A DNA stretch of 64,000 nt, taken from contig JAGAZE010000016.1 in assembly GCA_017940185.1 (NCBI GenBank), forward strand, positions 1 to 64,000, in the 5' to 3' direction. The DNA is from Bacteroidaceae bacterium (lineage in GTDB: Bacteria; Bacteroidota; Bacteroidia; Bacteroidales; Bacteroidaceae). Both the position numbers and the translations under genes were made by a program. Below are positions 1 to 13,441 of the stretch, one piece after another. The notes under the pieces were generated by a model. It was not told where the DNA came from, did not search any database, and was given only the letters and a program-made list of their open reading frames with translations. Every line of letters starts with the position of its first letter. Within the stretch, counting starts at the first letter, position 1.

Positions 1-3000
1 TCATCTGGCGTACGATGATCTCGAAGTGCTTGTCGTTGATCTTCACGCCCTGCAGACGGTATACGTCCTGCACCTCGTTGACGATGTACTCCTGCACCGC
101 CGTCGGGCCCTTGATGGCGAGGATGTCGTTGGGAGTGATGACGCCGTCGGAGAGCGGTGTGCCGGCACGCACGGCATCGTGCTCCTGCACGAGTATCTGC
201 TTGGAGAGCGACACGAGGTACTTGCGCTGGTCGCCTGTCTTCGAGGTGACGATGATTTCGCGGTTGCCGCGCTTCACCTTTCCCATGGTTACCTCGCCGT
301 CGATTTCGGATACCACGGCCGGGTTGCTCGGATTGCGTGCCTCGAAGAGCTCGGTGACACGTGGCAGACCACCGGTGATGTCGCCTGCCTTGCCCACGGC
401 GCGCGGTATCTTGACGAGGGTGGTACCAGTCTTCACCTTCTTGCCGTCGGCCACGACGATGTGTCCGCCCACGGGGAAGTTGTAGGTGCCGAGGATGTTG
501 CCGTCCTTGTCGAGGATGTCGCAGGTGGGTATGCGGTTGCGGTCTTTCGAGTCGATGATGATCATCTCCTTCAGTCCCGTTGTCTCGTCGGTCTCAGCCT
601 TATAGGTGATGCCTTCCTCCACATCGTTGAAGCGCAGCTTGCCTTCATACTCAGTGACGATGACGGCGTTGAAGGGGTCCCATCGAGCGATGAGGTCGCC
701 TTTCTTCACCTTGTCGTCCTGTTTGTAGTAGAGCGAGCTTCCGTAGGGCACGTTGACCGTGGAGAGCACGATACCGGTGTTGTTGTCGACGAAGCGCACT
801 TCGGTGAGTCGGCTCACCACCATCTGGCACTTCACCTTTTTTCCGTCTTGCTCCTCGGTGTAGGGCACTGTGCGCAGCTCGTCGAATTCGAGATGTGCAT
901 CGCTCTTTGCCACGATGGATGCGTTGGCTGCTGCGTTGGCTGCCACACCACCGGCGTGGAATGTTCGCAGTGTGAGTTGTGTGCCCGGCTCGCCGATGGC
1001 CTGTGCTGCGATAACGCCCACGGCTTCACCCTTCTGCACCATCTTGGCGGTGGCGAGGTTGCGGCCGTAGCACTTCATGCACACGCCGTGCTTGCTCTCG
1101 CAGGTGAGCACCGAACGTATCTCGACCTTCTCAATGGGAGAGTCTTCGATGGCCTGTGCGATGGGCTCGGTGATTTCTTCTCCGGCACGTACGATGATTT
1201 CGCCTGTGTTGGGATGGATGATGTCGTGCACGGAGACGCGGCCGAGGATGCGCTCGTAGAGGGTGGAAATCACCTCTTCGCCGTTCTTCAGTGCCGTGCA
1301 CTCCAGTCCGCGCAAGGTGCCGCAGTCTTCTTCGTTGATGATCACGTCGTGGCTCACGTCGACGAGGCGTCGGGTGAGGTATCCGGCGTCGGCGGTCTTC
1401 ATGGCGGTGTCGGCCAATCCCTTACGGGCACCGTGCGAGGCGATGAAGTATTCGAGTACCGACATGCCCTCCTTGAAGTTGGAGAGGATGGGGTTTTCAA
1501 TGATCTGTGCGCCTTCTGCACCGGCTTTCTGCGGCTTGGCCATCAGACCACGGATACCGGAGAGCTGTTTGATCTGGTCTTTCGAACCACGGGCTCCCGA
1601 GTCGAGCATCATAAACACGGCGTTGAAGCCTTGGTCGGCCTCGGTCATCTCTTTCATCAGGATGTTGGAGATGTCGTTGTTTACGTGTGTCCAAGTGTCG
1701 ATCACCTGATTGTAGCGCTCGTTGTCGGTGATGAAACCCATGTTGTAGTTGTCGAGAATCTGTCGCACCTCTTCGTTACCCTTGTCGATGAGTGCCTGCT
1801 TCTCTGGCGGGATGATGATGTCGTCAAGGTTGAACGACAGTCCTGCCAGGTATGCCATGCGGTAACCCAGGTTCTTGATGCCGTCGAGGAACTCGCAGGC
1901 ACGAGCGAAGCCCACTGCCTTGATGACGTCGGCGATGATGTCGCGCAGACTCTTCTTGGAGATGATGGTGTTGACAAATCCCATCTCCTGCGGCACGAGC
2001 TGGTTGACGATGACACGTCCCACGGAAGTCTCCACCATGCGTTTGGTGAATGTGCCGTCGGCGTTGCGGTCGTCGACCACCACCTTGACGGGTGCGTGCA
2101 GGTCGCACTTACCCTCATTGTGTGCTATGATGGCCTCTTCGGGTCCGTAGAAGGTGAGCCCGTCGCCCTTGGCTCCGGGACGCAGTTTGGTAATATAGTA
2201 TAGTCCGAGCACCATGTCCTGCGAGGGCACGGTGATGGGTGCTCCGTTGGCGGGGTTGAGAATGTTGTGGCTCTGCAGCATGAGTATCTGCGCCTCGAGG
2301 ATGGCTGCATTGCTCAGCGGGAGGTGCACCGCCATCTGGTCGCCGTCGAAGTCGGCATTGAAGGCGGTACATGCCAGCGGGTGCAGCTGTATGGCCTTGC
2401 CTTCGATGAGCTTGGGCTGGAAGGCCTGTATGCCGAGGCGGTGCAGTGTGGGTGCACGGTTGAGCAGCACGGGATGGCCCTTCATCACATTCTCGAGGAT
2501 GTCCCAGATGATGGGTTCGCGGCGGTCGACAATCTTCTTGGCGCTCTTCACCGTCTTGACGATGCCGCGCTCGATGAGCTTGCGGATAATGAACGGCTTG
2601 TAGAGTTCAGCTGCCATGAGCTTGGGCAGTCCGCACTCGCCCATCTTCAACTCGGGACCTACGACGATGACCGAGCGTGCAGAGTAGTCGACGCGCTTAC
2701 CGAGCAGGTTCTGACGGAAGCGTCCCTGCTTACCCTTGAGTGAGTCGGAAAGCGATTTGAGCGGTCGGTTGCTCTCGCTCTTCACGGCCGATGCCTTGCG
2801 CGAGTTGTCGAACAGGCTGTCGACGGCCTCTTGCAGCATGCGCTTCTCGTTGCGCAGGATCACTTCGGGTGCCTTTATCTCTACGAGTCGCTTCAGTCGG
2901 TTGTTGCGTATGATGACGCGTCGGTAGAGGTCGTTAAGGTCGGATGTGGCGAAGCGTCCTCCGTCGAGGGGCACGAGGGGTCGCAACTCGGGCGGCGTGA

Positions 3001-3796
3001 CGGGCAGTATCTTGATAATCATCCACTCTGGGCGGTTGATTTCGCGGCTTGCACGGAAGGCTTCCACCACTTGCAGGCGCTTCAGGGCATCGCTCTTGCG
3101 CTGCTGTGAGGAGTCGTTGTTGGCGCGGTCGCGCAGCTCGTAGGAGAGGCTGTCGAGGTCGAGGCCTACGAGGAGGTCGTAGATGGCCTCGGCACCCATC
3201 TTGGCGACAAACTTATTGGGGTCGTCGTCGAGCAGTTGGTCGTTGTCGGGGCTCAGTATGTTGTCGACGATGTTGAGGTACTCGTCTTCGTTGAGCAGGT
3301 CGTACTTATGCGAGCCGTTTATCTCCACTCCTTCGGCATCGGTGCGTCCTGCGAGGGGTCCCGGGTTGATGACGACATACTTCTCGTAGTAGATGATGGC
3401 GTCAAGCTTCTTGGTGGGCAGTCCGAGCAGGTAGCCGATCTTGTTGGGCAGCGAGCGGAAGTACCATATATGTGCCACGGGCACCACGAGCTCGATGTGT
3501 CCGGCACGCTCACGGCGCACCTTCTTCTCGGTGACGTCGACACCGCAGCGGTCGCAGGTGATGCCGCGGTAGCGTATGCGCTTGTATTTTCCGCAGGCAC
3601 ACTCAAAGTCCTTGGTGGGACCGAAGATGCGTTCGCAGAACAGTCCGTCGCGCTCGGGCTTGTAGGTGCGATAGTTGATGGTCTCGGGTTTGAGCACTTC
3701 GCCGTAGGAGTTTTTCTGTATCTCTTCGGGCGACGCCAGACCGATGGTTATCTTTGTGAAGTTGGTCTTAACTTTAAGGTCGTTTTTGAAAGCCAT
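1..3796 (-). CDS. rpoC: RNA polymerase beta' subunit (partial, 3' end outside window)
   Basis: This is the beta' subunit of RNA polymerase; only about 1265 N-terminal residues lie in the window. The start ATG is at 3796 and gives [13 protein letters not shown]. The N-terminal zinc-binding motif (CACGKYKR...CDRCG) follows near residues 65-88. The absolutely conserved catalytic loop NADFDGD, which holds the magnesium ion, is encoded at about 2339-2359. The gene starts 56 bp after rpoB on the same strand, as in nearly all bacteria, so the two are co-transcribed. The reading frame is open to base 2. Identification is certain; only the C-terminus is missing because of the window edge. Confidence 0.98.
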   Translation of the reverse strand, partial: MAFKNDLKVKTNFTKITIGLASPEEIQKNSYGEVLKPETINYRTYKPERDGLFCERIFGPTKDFECACGKYKRIRYRGITCDRCGVDVTEKKVRRERAGHIELVVPVAHIWYFRSLPNKIGYLLGLPTKKLDAIIYYEKYVVINPGPLAGRTDAEGVEINGSHKYDLLNEDEYLNIVDNILSPDNDQLLDDDPNKFVAKMGAEAIYDLLVGLDLDSLSYELRDRANNDSSQQRKSDALKRLQVVEAFRASREINRPEWMIIKILPVTPPELRPLVPLDGGRFATSDLNDLYRRVIIRNNRLKRLVEIKAPEVILRNEKRMLQEAVDSLFDNSRKASAVKSESNRPLKSLSDSLKGKQGRFRQNLLGKRVDYSARSVIVVGPELKMGECGLPKLMAAELYKPFIIRKLIERGIVKTVKSAKKIVDRREPIIWDILENVMKGHPVLLNRAPTLHRLGIQAFQPKLIEGKAIQLHPLACTAFNADFDGDQMAVHLPLSNAAILEAQILMLQSHNILNPANGAPITVPSQDMVLGLYYITKLRPGAKGDGLTFYGPEEAIIAHNEGKCDLHAPVKVVVDDRNADGTFTKRMVETSVGRVIVNQLVPQEMGFVNTIISKKSLRDIIADVIKAVGFARACEFLDGIKNLGYRMAYLAGLSFNLDDIIIPPEKQALIDKGNEEVRQILDNYNMGFITDNERYNQVIDTWTHVNNDISNILMKEMTEADQGFNAVFMMLDSGARGSKDQIKQLSGIRGLMAKPQKAGAEGAQIIENPILSNFKEGMSVLEYFIASHGARKGLADTAMKTADAGYLTRRLVDVSHDVIINEEDCGTLRGLECTALKNGEEVISTLYERILGRVSVHDIIHPNTGEIIVRAGEEITEPIAQAIEDSPIEKVEIRSVLTCESKHGVCMKCYGRNLATAKMVQKGEAVGVIAAQAIGEPGTQLTLRTFHAGGVAANAAANASIVAKSDAHLEFDELRTVPYTEEQDGKKVKCQMVVSRLTEVRFVDNNTGIVLSTVNVPYGSSLYYKQDDKVKKGDLIARWDPFNAVIVTEYEGKLRFNDVEEGITYKAETDETTGLKEMIIIDSKDRNRIPTCDILDKDGNILGTYNFPVGGHIVVADGKKVKTGTTLVKIPRAVGKAGDITGGLPRVTELFEARNPSNPAVVSEIDGEVTMGKVKRGNREIIVTSKTGDQRKYLVSLSKQILVQEHDAVRAGTPLSDGVITPNDILAIKGPTAVQEYIVNEVQDVYRLQGVKINDKHFEIIVRQM

Positions 3797-3852
3797 GGTA
3801 TGATTGTTTTGGGGTATGGTCTTCTCATTTATCTATATACATCGTCATCGGT

Positions 3853-7665
<3,813 letters not shown>

Positions 7666-7743
7666 ATCGTTGATAGGTTTGGGATGGTTAGGGGGGAGGA
7701 GAGAGTGTTCTTTTTCTCCTTGCGTTGTGTCGGCTAACAGACA

Positions 7744-7788
7744 CGAAACGGTTAGGACTCTCCTACCGGGAAAATCCTAACCTTTCGT
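7744..7788 (-). terminator. Hairpin between rplL and rpoB (attenuator or processing site)
   Basis: GGTTAGGA (7750-7757 on the plus strand) pairs with TCCTAACC (7775-7782). The stem extends outward through CGAAA/TTTCG with a one-base bulge. There is no clear U-run, so partial attenuation or an RNase III site is more likely than full termination. E. coli has an attenuator and an RNase III site in the same rplL-rpoB gap; the match in position is seen here, the function is inferred. Confidence 0.6.
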
Positions 7789-7848
7789 TGCCTTATTGTA
7801 GTGAGCCGCCGTTGAAGTGCGTGCCCACGTTGTTCAGCTAAGTATAGC

Positions 7849-8229
7849 TTACTTGAGTTCGATCTTAGCGCCTTCAGCCTCGAGAAGCTTCTTGAGGTTT
7901 TCGGCTTCGTCCTTCGACATAGCTTCCTTCAGTGTAGAGGGAGCACCGTCAACGAGGTCCTTAGCTTCCTTCAGTCCGAGACCGCAAGCTTCCTTGACAG
8001 CCTTAACGACCTTCAGCTTGTTGGGGCCTACCTCAGCGAGAACGACGTCGAAGTCGGTCTTCTCTTCAGCAGCCTCGGCAGCGCCGCCGGCACCGGGAGC
8101 AGCAGCAACAGCAACAGCAGCAGCTGCGGGTTCAATACCATATTCCTCTTTGAGGACATTTGCCAATTCGTTTACTTCTTTTACTGTCAGGTTTACCAAC
8201 TGTTCAGCAATAGCTTTAATATCTGCCAT
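7849..8229 (-). CDS. rplL: Ribosomal protein bL12 (L7/L12)
   Basis: The 126-residue stalk protein recruits translation factors to the ribosome. The N-terminal dimerisation helix ([19 protein letters not shown]), an alanine/glycine-rich hinge near residues 38-52, and the C-terminal factor-binding domain with [15 protein letters not shown] are all present. The length is normal. It follows rplJ by 54 bp on the same strand, so the stalk components L10 and L12 are made together. Confidence 0.98.
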   Translation of the reverse strand: MADIKAIAEQLVNLTVKEVNELANVLKEEYGIEPAAAAVAVAAAPGAGGAAEAAEEKTDFDVVLAEVGPNKLKVVKAVKEACGLGLKEAKDLVDGAPSTLKEAMSKDEAENLKKLLEAEGAKIELK

Positions 8230-8283
8230 TTTTGTAAAAATTTTGATTTTGTAATTCTTGTTTATTGTTAGTGCGGGGTGTAG

Positions 8284-8802
8284 TTATTCAGGGCGTTCAC
8301 CGAGTGTCTTAAGCACACCGTGAATAGTGCTTGCACCTGATTGCAGAGCAGATACAACGTTCTTGGCGGGCGATTGCAGCAGTGCCACTACCTCGGCGAT
8401 GAGTTCGTTCTTGCTCTTCAGAGAGGCGAGTTCCTCGAGCTTGTCGGCACCTACGTAGAAACCTTCTTCGGCATAGGCGGCCTTGAGTGCGGGGATTCCT
8501 TCCTTTGTGTATTCCTTCAGCAGGCGTCCGGGGACGTTCGCCACGTTGGTGAACATCACGGCGGTGTTGCCTTTCAGGCTGTCATACAAGGGTTCGTAGT
8601 CGACGTCGGCGGCTTCAAAGGCTTTGCGCAGCAGGGTGTTTTTCACAACAACCAGCTTTATCTCGCTCTTGAAGCACTTGCGACGCAGGGCGCTGGTAGC
8701 TTCGGCATTGAGTCCCGACAGGTCTACAAGGTAGAAGTGGGGATATGCAGCCAGCTGCTTGCCCAAATCAACGATGATGGTATCTTTTACTTCTTTTCTC
8801 AT
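8284..8802 (-). CDS. rplJ: Ribosomal protein uL10
   Basis: The 172-residue L10 anchors the L12 dimers on the large subunit. It starts MRKEVKDTIIVDLGKQL and has the L10 signature around LVVVKNTLLRKAFE. Only 23 bp separate it from rplA, which leaves no room for the long L10-binding leader found between L1 and L10 in E. coli. If autogenous control exists here, its target would have to lie inside the end of rplA or elsewhere. Confidence 0.97.
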   Translation of the reverse strand: MRKEVKDTIIVDLGKQLAAYPHFYLVDLSGLNAEATSALRRKCFKSEIKLVVVKNTLLRKAFEAADVDYEPLYDSLKGNTAVMFTNVANVPGRLLKEYTKEGIPALKAAYAEEGFYVGADKLEELASLKSKNELIAEVVALLQSPAKNVVSALQSGASTIHGVLKTLGERPE

Positions 8803-8825
8803 GATGTGTGTGTACGTTTAGATGG

Positions 8826-9518
8826 TTACTCTACCGACTTGGGGTCTACCTTGACACCCTTACTCATGGTACTGGAGAGGAAGATACTCTTGATATACGT
8901 TCCCTTAGCCGCTGCGGGCTTCAGTTTGATGATAGTAGAGATAAACTCTTTAGCGTTCTGACAGATTTGTTCGGCTGTGAACGACACTTTTCCGATGGAG
9001 GAGTGTATGATGCCGGTCTTGTCGACTTTGAAGTCGATCTTACCTTGCTTCACTTCTTTCACTGCCTTGGCGACGTCCATGGTCACTGTTCCGCTCTTGG
9101 GGTTGGGCATCAGTCCGCGCGGGCCGAGTATACGTCCGAGGGGGCCGAGCTTACCCATGCACGAGGGCTGCGTGATGATCACATCCACGTCGGTCCATCC
9201 GCCTTTAATCTTTTCAATGTATTCGTCGAGTCCTACATAGTCGGCACCAGCCTCCTGTGCAGCAGCCTCAGCATCGGGTGTGCAGATGCACAGCACACGC
9301 GTCACCTTACCGGTACCATTGGGGAGCGACACGACGCCGCGCACCATCTGGTTGGCCTTACGAGGGTCGACACCCAGACGGACGTCGATGTCCAGCGAGG
9401 CGTCAAACTTCGTCGTGGTGATTTCCTTCACCAGTTCGGCAGCTTCACGTAAGGTGTAGGCTTTCCCTGCTTCAACTTTCTCGGCTACTGATTTTTGGTT
9501 CTTGGTCAGTTTACTCAT
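8826..9518 (-). CDS. rplA: Ribosomal protein uL1
   Basis: The 230-residue L1 forms the mobile stalk at the E site and in many bacteria represses its own operon. It has the family motif around [22 protein letters not shown] and the usual length. The gene is 21 bp downstream of rplK and is part of the rplKAJL run. Confidence 0.98.
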   Translation of the reverse strand: MSKLTKNQKSVAEKVEAGKAYTLREAAELVKEITTTKFDASLDIDVRLGVDPRKANQMVRGVVSLPNGTGKVTRVLCICTPDAEAAAQEAGADYVGLDEYIEKIKGGWTDVDVIITQPSCMGKLGPLGRILGPRGLMPNPKSGTVTMDVAKAVKEVKQGKIDFKVDKTGIIHSSIGKVSFTAEQICQNAKEFISTIIKLKPAAAKGTYIKSIFLSSTMSKGVKVDPKSVE

Positions 9519-9539
9519 TGTTCTGAAAGTTTTTTGTTG

Positions 9540-9977
9540 TTAACCAGGGAAGTCCCCTTTTACGGTGATACCCATACTTCTGGCTGTACCGGCTATCAGC
9601 TTCATGGCCGACTCCACTGTGAAGCAGTTGAGGTCGGACATTTTGTCCTCTGCTATGGCGCGCACCTGCTCCCATGTCACCGAAGCCACCTTTTTGCGGT
9701 TGGGCTCCGACGAGCCACCTTTCACCTTGGCGGCCTCCATGAGCTGTACGGCAGCAGGAGGAGTCTTGATGACGAAGCTGAACGACTTATCGGTATAGTA
9801 AGTGATAACGACAGGCAGTATCTTGCCGGCCTTATCCTGGGTGCGGGCGTTGAACTCCTTGCAGAATCCCATGATGTTGATACCCTTGGAGCCGAGAGCC
9901 GGTCCTACGGGAGGGGAAGGGTTGGCAGCGCCGCCTTTAATCTGTAACTTGATTAATCCAGCAACTTCTTTAGCCAT
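9540..9977 (-). CDS. rplK: Ribosomal protein uL11
   Basis: The 145-residue L11 binds the GTPase centre of 23S r[32 protein letters not shown] is the textbook N-terminus, and the C-terminal RNA-binding domain ends with GTARSMGI. It lies 62 bp after nusG on the same strand. Confidence 0.98.
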   Translation of the reverse strand: MAKEVAGLIKLQIKGGAANPSPPVGPALGSKGINIMGFCKEFNARTQDKAGKILPVVITYYTDKSFSFVIKTPPAAVQLMEAAKVKGGSSEPNRKKVASVTWEQVRAIAEDKMSDLNCFTVESAMKLIAGTARSMGITVKGDFPG

Positions 9978-10039
9978 TTGTGTAATGTTGATTAATGATT
10001 GATGATATAAAGAGCCTCACGGCGTGCGTAACCACGTCG

Positions 10040-10582
10040 CTACTCTCTTTCCACTTGCATAAAACCCAGTTCGAGCGGTGTCTTCCGCCCAAAGATCTTG
10101 ACCATCACCTTCAGTTTGCGTCGCTCTTTGTTCACCTCTTCGATGACGCCGCTGAAGCCGCTGAACGGTCCGTCGGTAACCGTGATGGCGTCGCCCTCGA
10201 GATAGTCGATGGCCACGTCTTCATCAAGCTCTGTCTGCTCCACGTTGCCCAACATGCGGTTGATGTCGGCCTCGCGTGCAGGAGAGGGACTGTCCATTCC
10301 TCCGAGAAAACCCAGCACGTTGGGGATGAAACGCAGCATATGCGCCACGTCGCCCACCAGCTCTGCCTGTACCAAGACGTAACCCGGCATCGACACCTTG
10401 TCTTTCACGACGCGCTTGCCGTTGCGGGTGGTGGCATGCTTCTCCATAGGCACTACTACCTGGGAGACATACTTTGCCAGAGTATCATTGAGCTTCATCG
10501 CAGCTTCAATGTACTCCTTCACTTTCACCTCCTTGCCGCTCACGGCGCGGAGGACATACCAGTTGCGTTTTGATTCGGCCAT
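10040..10582 (-). CDS. nusG: Transcription termination/antitermination factor NusG
   Basis: The 180-residue protein has an N-terminal NGN domain (WYVLRAVSGKE, then MPGYVLV near residue 84) that binds RNA polymerase, and a C-terminal KOW domain (VTDGPFSGFSGVIEEVN near residue 135) that contacts ribosomal S10 or Rho. It is 16 bp downstream of secE, the classical pairing. Confidence 0.97.
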   Translation of the reverse strand: MAESKRNWYVLRAVSGKEVKVKEYIEAAMKLNDTLAKYVSQVVVPMEKHATTRNGKRVVKDKVSMPGYVLVQAELVGDVAHMLRFIPNVLGFLGGMDSPSPAREADINRMLGNVEQTELDEDVAIDYLEGDAITVTDGPFSGFSGVIEEVNKERRKLKVMVKIFGRKTPLELGFMQVERE

Positions 10583-10598
10583 GGTTGCTTACTTGAGT

Positions 10599-10790
10599 TT
10601 ATCCGGGATAGACTGTCTGCATGATAAAACGGAATACCGAGTCCATGGCAAACACCACCAGAGCAATGACAAGGGAAGCAGATAATACTACCACTGCCCG
10701 GTGGGTCAGTTCACGACGTGTCGGCCAAGTCGTCTTATGCGCAAGCTCTTCGTAGCAAGCCTTGCAATAATTGATTATTTTCTTAAACAT
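10599..10790 (-). CDS. secE: Preprotein translocase subunit SecE
   Basis: This is a small membrane subunit of the SecYEG channel, 63 residues from the ATG at 10790 (MFKKIINYCKACYEEL). The conserved cytoplasmic motif THKTTWPTRREL-like (here HKTTWPTRRELTHRA) precedes a single membrane helix (VVVLSASLVIALVVFAMDSVF). A start eight codons further upstream (10814) is possible but would overlap the tRNA-Trp gene, so the internal ATG is preferred. The tRNA-Trp gene ends about 20 bp upstream. Confidence 0.93.
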   Translation of the reverse strand: MFKKIINYCKACYEELAHKTTWPTRRELTHRAVVVLSASLVIALVVFAMDSVFRFIMQTVYPG

Positions 10791-10811
10791 AATCTCAATA
10801 TCTTTCTTTTG

Positions 10812-10884
10812 CACGGGAAGGAGGACTCGAACCCACGACCCTCGGTTTTGGAGACCGATGCTCTACCAACTGAGCTATTCCCGT
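10812..10884 (-). tRNA. tRNA-Trp (anticodon CCA)
   Basis: The cloverleaf on the minus strand has acceptor ACGGGAA/TTCCCGT, D-arm AGCTCAGTTGGTAGAGCA, anticodon loop CTCCAAA with anticodon CCA, and T-arm GGGTTCGAGTC. CCA is not encoded. It sits between tuf and secE. Confidence 0.96.
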
Positions 10885-10889
10885 AGAAA

Positions 10890-10922
10890 GGTTCCCGCGG
10901 CCGCAGTCGCGGGAACCGTATC
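10890..10922 (-). terminator. Terminator-like hairpin after tuf
   Basis: GGTTCCCGCG (10890-10899) pairs perfectly with CGCGGGAACC (10908-10917). On the minus strand it is followed by TTTCT. It lies between tuf and tRNA-Trp, so tRNA-Trp-secE-nusG may depend on partial read-through; no TAnnTTTG promoter was found in this gap. Confidence 0.6.
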
Positions 10923-11003
10923 TGTACGCTCGCTGTCTACTCACGCACACTATATATAATATGGTGTCGGTGTGTGGCAGCCGAAGCGCGCCTTGCTGTA
11001 CTA

Positions 11004-12197
11004 TTAGTCTTCGTACACTTCAGTGATCTGACCCGAACCTACGGTGCGGCCACCTTCACGGATAGCGAAGCGCAGACCCTTGTTGAGGGCTACAGCGTAG
11101 ATGAGCTCTACCTGAATCTCAACGTTGTCGCCGGGCATCACCATCTCAACGCCTTCGGGGAGAGTAATCTCACCGGTGCAGTCCATGGTGCGGAGGTAGA
11201 ACTGGGGACGGTACTTATTGCCGAACGGAGTGTGACGGCCGCCCTCTTCCTTCTTCAGCACGTAGATGGAAGCCTTGAAGCGCTTGAAGGGCTTGATCTG
11301 ACCCGGATGGCAGAGCACCATACCGCGCTTGATCTCGTTCTTGTCGACACCGCGGAGGAGCAGACCTACGTTGTCACCAGCCTGACCTTCGTCGAGCAGC
11401 TTGCGGAACATCTCAACACCGGTAACCACCGACTTGCGGTCTTCACCCAGTCCGAGGAGTTCTACTTCGTCACCCACATGGATGACACCAGTCTCGATAC
11501 GACCTGTGGCCACAGTGCCACGACCGGTGATGGAGAACACGTCTTCCACAGGCATGAGGAAGGGCTTCTCAGTGTCGCGCGGGGGCTCCTGAATCCACTC
11601 GTCGCAAGTGTTCATCAGTTCGAGCACCTTCTCTTCCCACTTGGCAACGCCGTTGAGGGCACCGAGGGCAGAACCGCGGATGATGGGGGTATCGTCTTCG
11701 AATTCATACTGAGCGAGAATCTCTTGCACTTCCATTTCAACGAGCTCGAGCATCTCTTCATCTTCCACCATGTCGCACTTGTTGAGGAACACGACGAGGC
11801 GGGGCACGTTCACCTGACGGGCGAGCAGCACGTGTTCACGTGTCTGAGGCATGGGACCGTCGGTAGCAGCTACCACGAGGATAGCACCGTCCATCTGGGC
11901 AGCACCCGTTACCATGTTCTTCACATAGTCGGCGTGACCCGGGCAGTCAACGTGTGCATAGTGACGCTTCTCTGTTTCATACTCTACGTGAGCGGTGTTG
12001 ATGGTGATACCACGCTCTTTCTCTTCGGGAGCGTTGTCGATCTGATCGAACGACTTCACCTTGTCTTTGTTAGCCTCGATCTTCTCAGCCAGCACCTTGG
12101 TGATGGCAGCGGTCAAGGTAGTCTTACCATGGTCAACGTGACCGATAGTACCAATGTTTACGTGTGGTTTTGTACGTACAAAATTCTCTTTAGCCAT
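11004..12197 (-). CDS. tuf: Elongation factor Tu
   Basis: The 397-residue GTPase brings aminoacyl-tRNA to the ribosome. The G1 motif GHVDHGKTT, the switch-I region [23 protein letters not shown] and NKCD are all intact. Domains 2 and 3 follow and the protein ends [14 protein letters not shown]. The four-tRNA cluster directly upstream is the arrangement of the tufB locus in E. coli. Confidence 0.99.
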   Translation of the reverse strand: MAKENFVRTKPHVNIGTIGHVDHGKTTLTAAITKVLAEKIEANKDKVKSFDQIDNAPEEKERGITINTAHVEYETEKRHYAHVDCPGHADYVKNMVTGAAQMDGAILVVAATDGPMPQTREHVLLARQVNVPRLVVFLNKCDMVEDEEMLELVEMEVQEILAQYEFEDDTPIIRGSALGALNGVAKWEEKVLELMNTCDEWIQEPPRDTEKPFLMPVEDVFSITGRGTVATGRIETGVIHVGDEVELLGLGEDRKSVVTGVEMFRKLLDEGQAGDNVGLLLRGVDKNEIKRGMVLCHPGQIKPFKRFKASIYVLKKEEGGRHTPFGNKYRPQFYLRTMDCTGEITLPEGVEMVMPGDNVEIQVELIYAVALNKGLRFAIREGGRTVGSGQITEVYED

Positions 12198-12282
12198 AGC
12201 TTACTTGGTTATTATTATTAGATGAGATATCGTTTTTGTGTCAAAAAGCAGTCTCGAAGAACCTCCCCGAAACTCCCCTTTG

Positions 12283-12354
<72 letters not shown>

Positions 12355-12362
12355 CTTATGTG

Positions 12363-12435
12363 AGCGGAAAACGGGGCTCAAACCCGCGACCCCCAGCTTG
12401 GAAGGCTAGTGCTCTATCAACTGAGCTATTTCCGC
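12363..12435 (-). tRNA. tRNA-Gly (anticodon TCC)
   Basis: The acceptor is GCGGAAA/TTTCCGC, the D-arm AGCTCAGTTGATAGAGCA, the anticodon loop CTTCCAA (anticodon TCC) and the T-arm GGGTTTGAGCCCC. It lies 8 bp from the neighbouring tRNA-Thr, so both are cut from one transcript. Confidence 0.95.
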
Positions 12436-12472
12436 AAAGTGTCTGTGTGCAGCGGCTCTGCCGCTCAAGCAG

Positions 12473-12555
12473 TGGGTGGTGATGGATTCGAACCACCGAA
12501 GGTAAAAACCAGCAGATTTACAGTCTGCCCCATTTGGCCACTCTGGTAACCACCC
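12473..12555 (-). tRNA. tRNA-Tyr (anticodon GTA)
   Basis: This class II tRNA of 83 nt has a long variable arm. The acceptor is GGGTGGT/ACCACCC, the anticodon stem CAGA/TCTG with loop CTGTAAA (anticodon GTA), and the T-arm GGTTCGAATCC. Confidence 0.95.
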
Positions 12556-12582
12556 GTATAGATGTGTATCGCTCTACGCTTG

Positions 12583-12656
12583 AGCCTCTTGTCGGATTCG
12601 AACCAACGACCCCGAGATTACAAATCACGTGCTCTGGCCAACTGAGCTAAAGAGGC
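12583..12656 (-). tRNA. tRNA-Thr (anticodon TGT)
   Basis: The acceptor is GCCTCTT/AAGAGGC, the D-arm AGCTCAGTTGGCCAGAGCA, the anticodon loop TTTGTAA (anticodon TGT) and the T-arm TTGGTTCGAATCC. It is the first tRNA of the operon, about 57 bp downstream of a consensus promoter. Confidence 0.95.
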
Positions 12657-12712
12657 ATTCACTGCACTGCTCACCGAAGGAAGAGCGATGGCGTTGTGTC
12701 GGAAAGCGGCTG

Positions 12713-12743
12713 CAAAGATAAGGACTTTATTTCATTCGCCAAA
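12713..12743 (-). promoter_or_regulatory. Promoter of the tRNA-tuf operon
   Basis: On the minus strand TTTG (12743-12740), 19 bp, then TATCTTTG (12720-12713) match the Bacteroidetes housekeeping promoter exactly. The rest of the 330-bp gap 12657-12987 holds a short TC-rich stretch, a (GC)n run near 12810 and the hpf terminator; no gene was seen. Confidence 0.85.
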
Positions 12744-12925
12744 CATTTGCTCATCTTTTTTTACCCGTACTTCCACCACTACCCCACCGGCACACCACTA
12801 TAATATCATACGCGCGCGCGTGAGAACTGAACACGAATCACACGAATAGACCACCAACTCTTCCTCACGCCCCCTTTCTCCCCGAATTTCCTTCTCTTTT
12901 ACCCTTTCTCCTCTTTCAAAAGAGC

Positions 12926-12959
12926 CCCGCCCCGGCCTCTGTGATGAGACCGGGGCGGG
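12926..12959 (-). terminator. Terminator of hpf
   Basis: A 14-bp GC-rich stem with one mismatch (plus-strand arms 12926-12939 and 12946-12959) lies 28 bp after the hpf stop. On the minus strand it is followed by CTCTTTTG. Confidence 0.8.
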
Positions 12960-12987
12960 TGTATGATTGGGGGGATGGGGTGTGTGC

Positions 12988-13287
12988 TTAGCGGTTGCGG
13001 AGCTTCTCCTTGTATTTCGACAGCTGCACCTTCATGGCATCTACACACTGGTCGACGCCTTCCTCGAAGGTGTCGCAGGTCTTCTCCACGAAGAGCTGGC
13101 TGCCGGGCACGTTGACCTGCAGGGTTGTCTCCTTGTTCATTGCGGTGGCGGGCTTCACCACCTTCAGCGTTACCTCAGCGGTCTGAATGTCTTCAAACGA
13201 CTTGCTGAGCTTCTCTACCTTCTTCTCTACGAAGGCTTGCAGCTTCTCGGTAGCATCGAAGCGAACGGCTTGAATCTTTATTTCCAT
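12988..13287 (-). CDS. hpf: Ribosome hibernation promoting factor (HPF/RaiA family, short form)
   Basis: The 99-residue protein binds the 30S subunit and stops or pairs ribosomes in starvation. MEIKIQAVRFDATEKLQAFVEKKVEKL is the typical N-terminus of the S30AE fold. It is the short form, without the C-terminal dimerisation domain of long HPF. It lies between the xerC-like gene and the tRNA-tuf operon, a placing that fits a role in ribosome control. It has its own upstream promoter candidate (13410-13440). Confidence 0.9.
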   Translation of the reverse strand: MEIKIQAVRFDATEKLQAFVEKKVEKLSKSFEDIQTAEVTLKVVKPATAMNKETTLQVNVPGSQLFVEKTCDTFEEGVDQCVDAMKVQLSKYKEKLRNR

Positions 13288-13358
13288 ATTGATAAGGTAT
13301 TAGGTATGTTGTTTGGTCGTTTGGGTGTTTGGTCGTTTGGGGACAGAACCAACATCTT

Positions 13359-13390
13359 GTCAACTCGTCAACTCGTCAACTTGTCAACTC
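13359..13390. repeat. Four-unit array of 8-bp repeat (GAGTTGAC)
   Basis: Four tandem units GTCAACTC, GTCAACTC, GTCAACTT, GTCAACTC. Arrays with the same 8-bp period occur at 26724, 39157, 49590 and 58047. Just before it, a 14-bp TTTGGTCGTTTGGG-like repeat occurs twice (about 13312-13340). Confidence 0.85.
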
Positions 13391-13409
13391 ACGCCCCAAC
13401 TCGTCCCTA

Positions 13410-13440
13410 CAAATGTAGGAATAACCGACGACCTATGCAA
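13410..13440 (-). promoter_or_regulatory. Promoter candidate for hpf
   Basis: Minus-strand TTG (13440-13438), 20 bp, then TACATTTG (13417-13410). The predicted transcript would pass through the 8-bp repeat array at 13359-13390 in its leader. Confidence 0.6.
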
Positions 13441-13441
13441 T

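Noticed and set aside
26..2203. Long open frame on the plus strand opposite rpoC (and similar frames opposite rpoB, efp, tuf)
   Set aside because: Antisense shadow of highly conserved GC-rich genes; the composition is rich in H, V, D and the frames have no domain or promoter.
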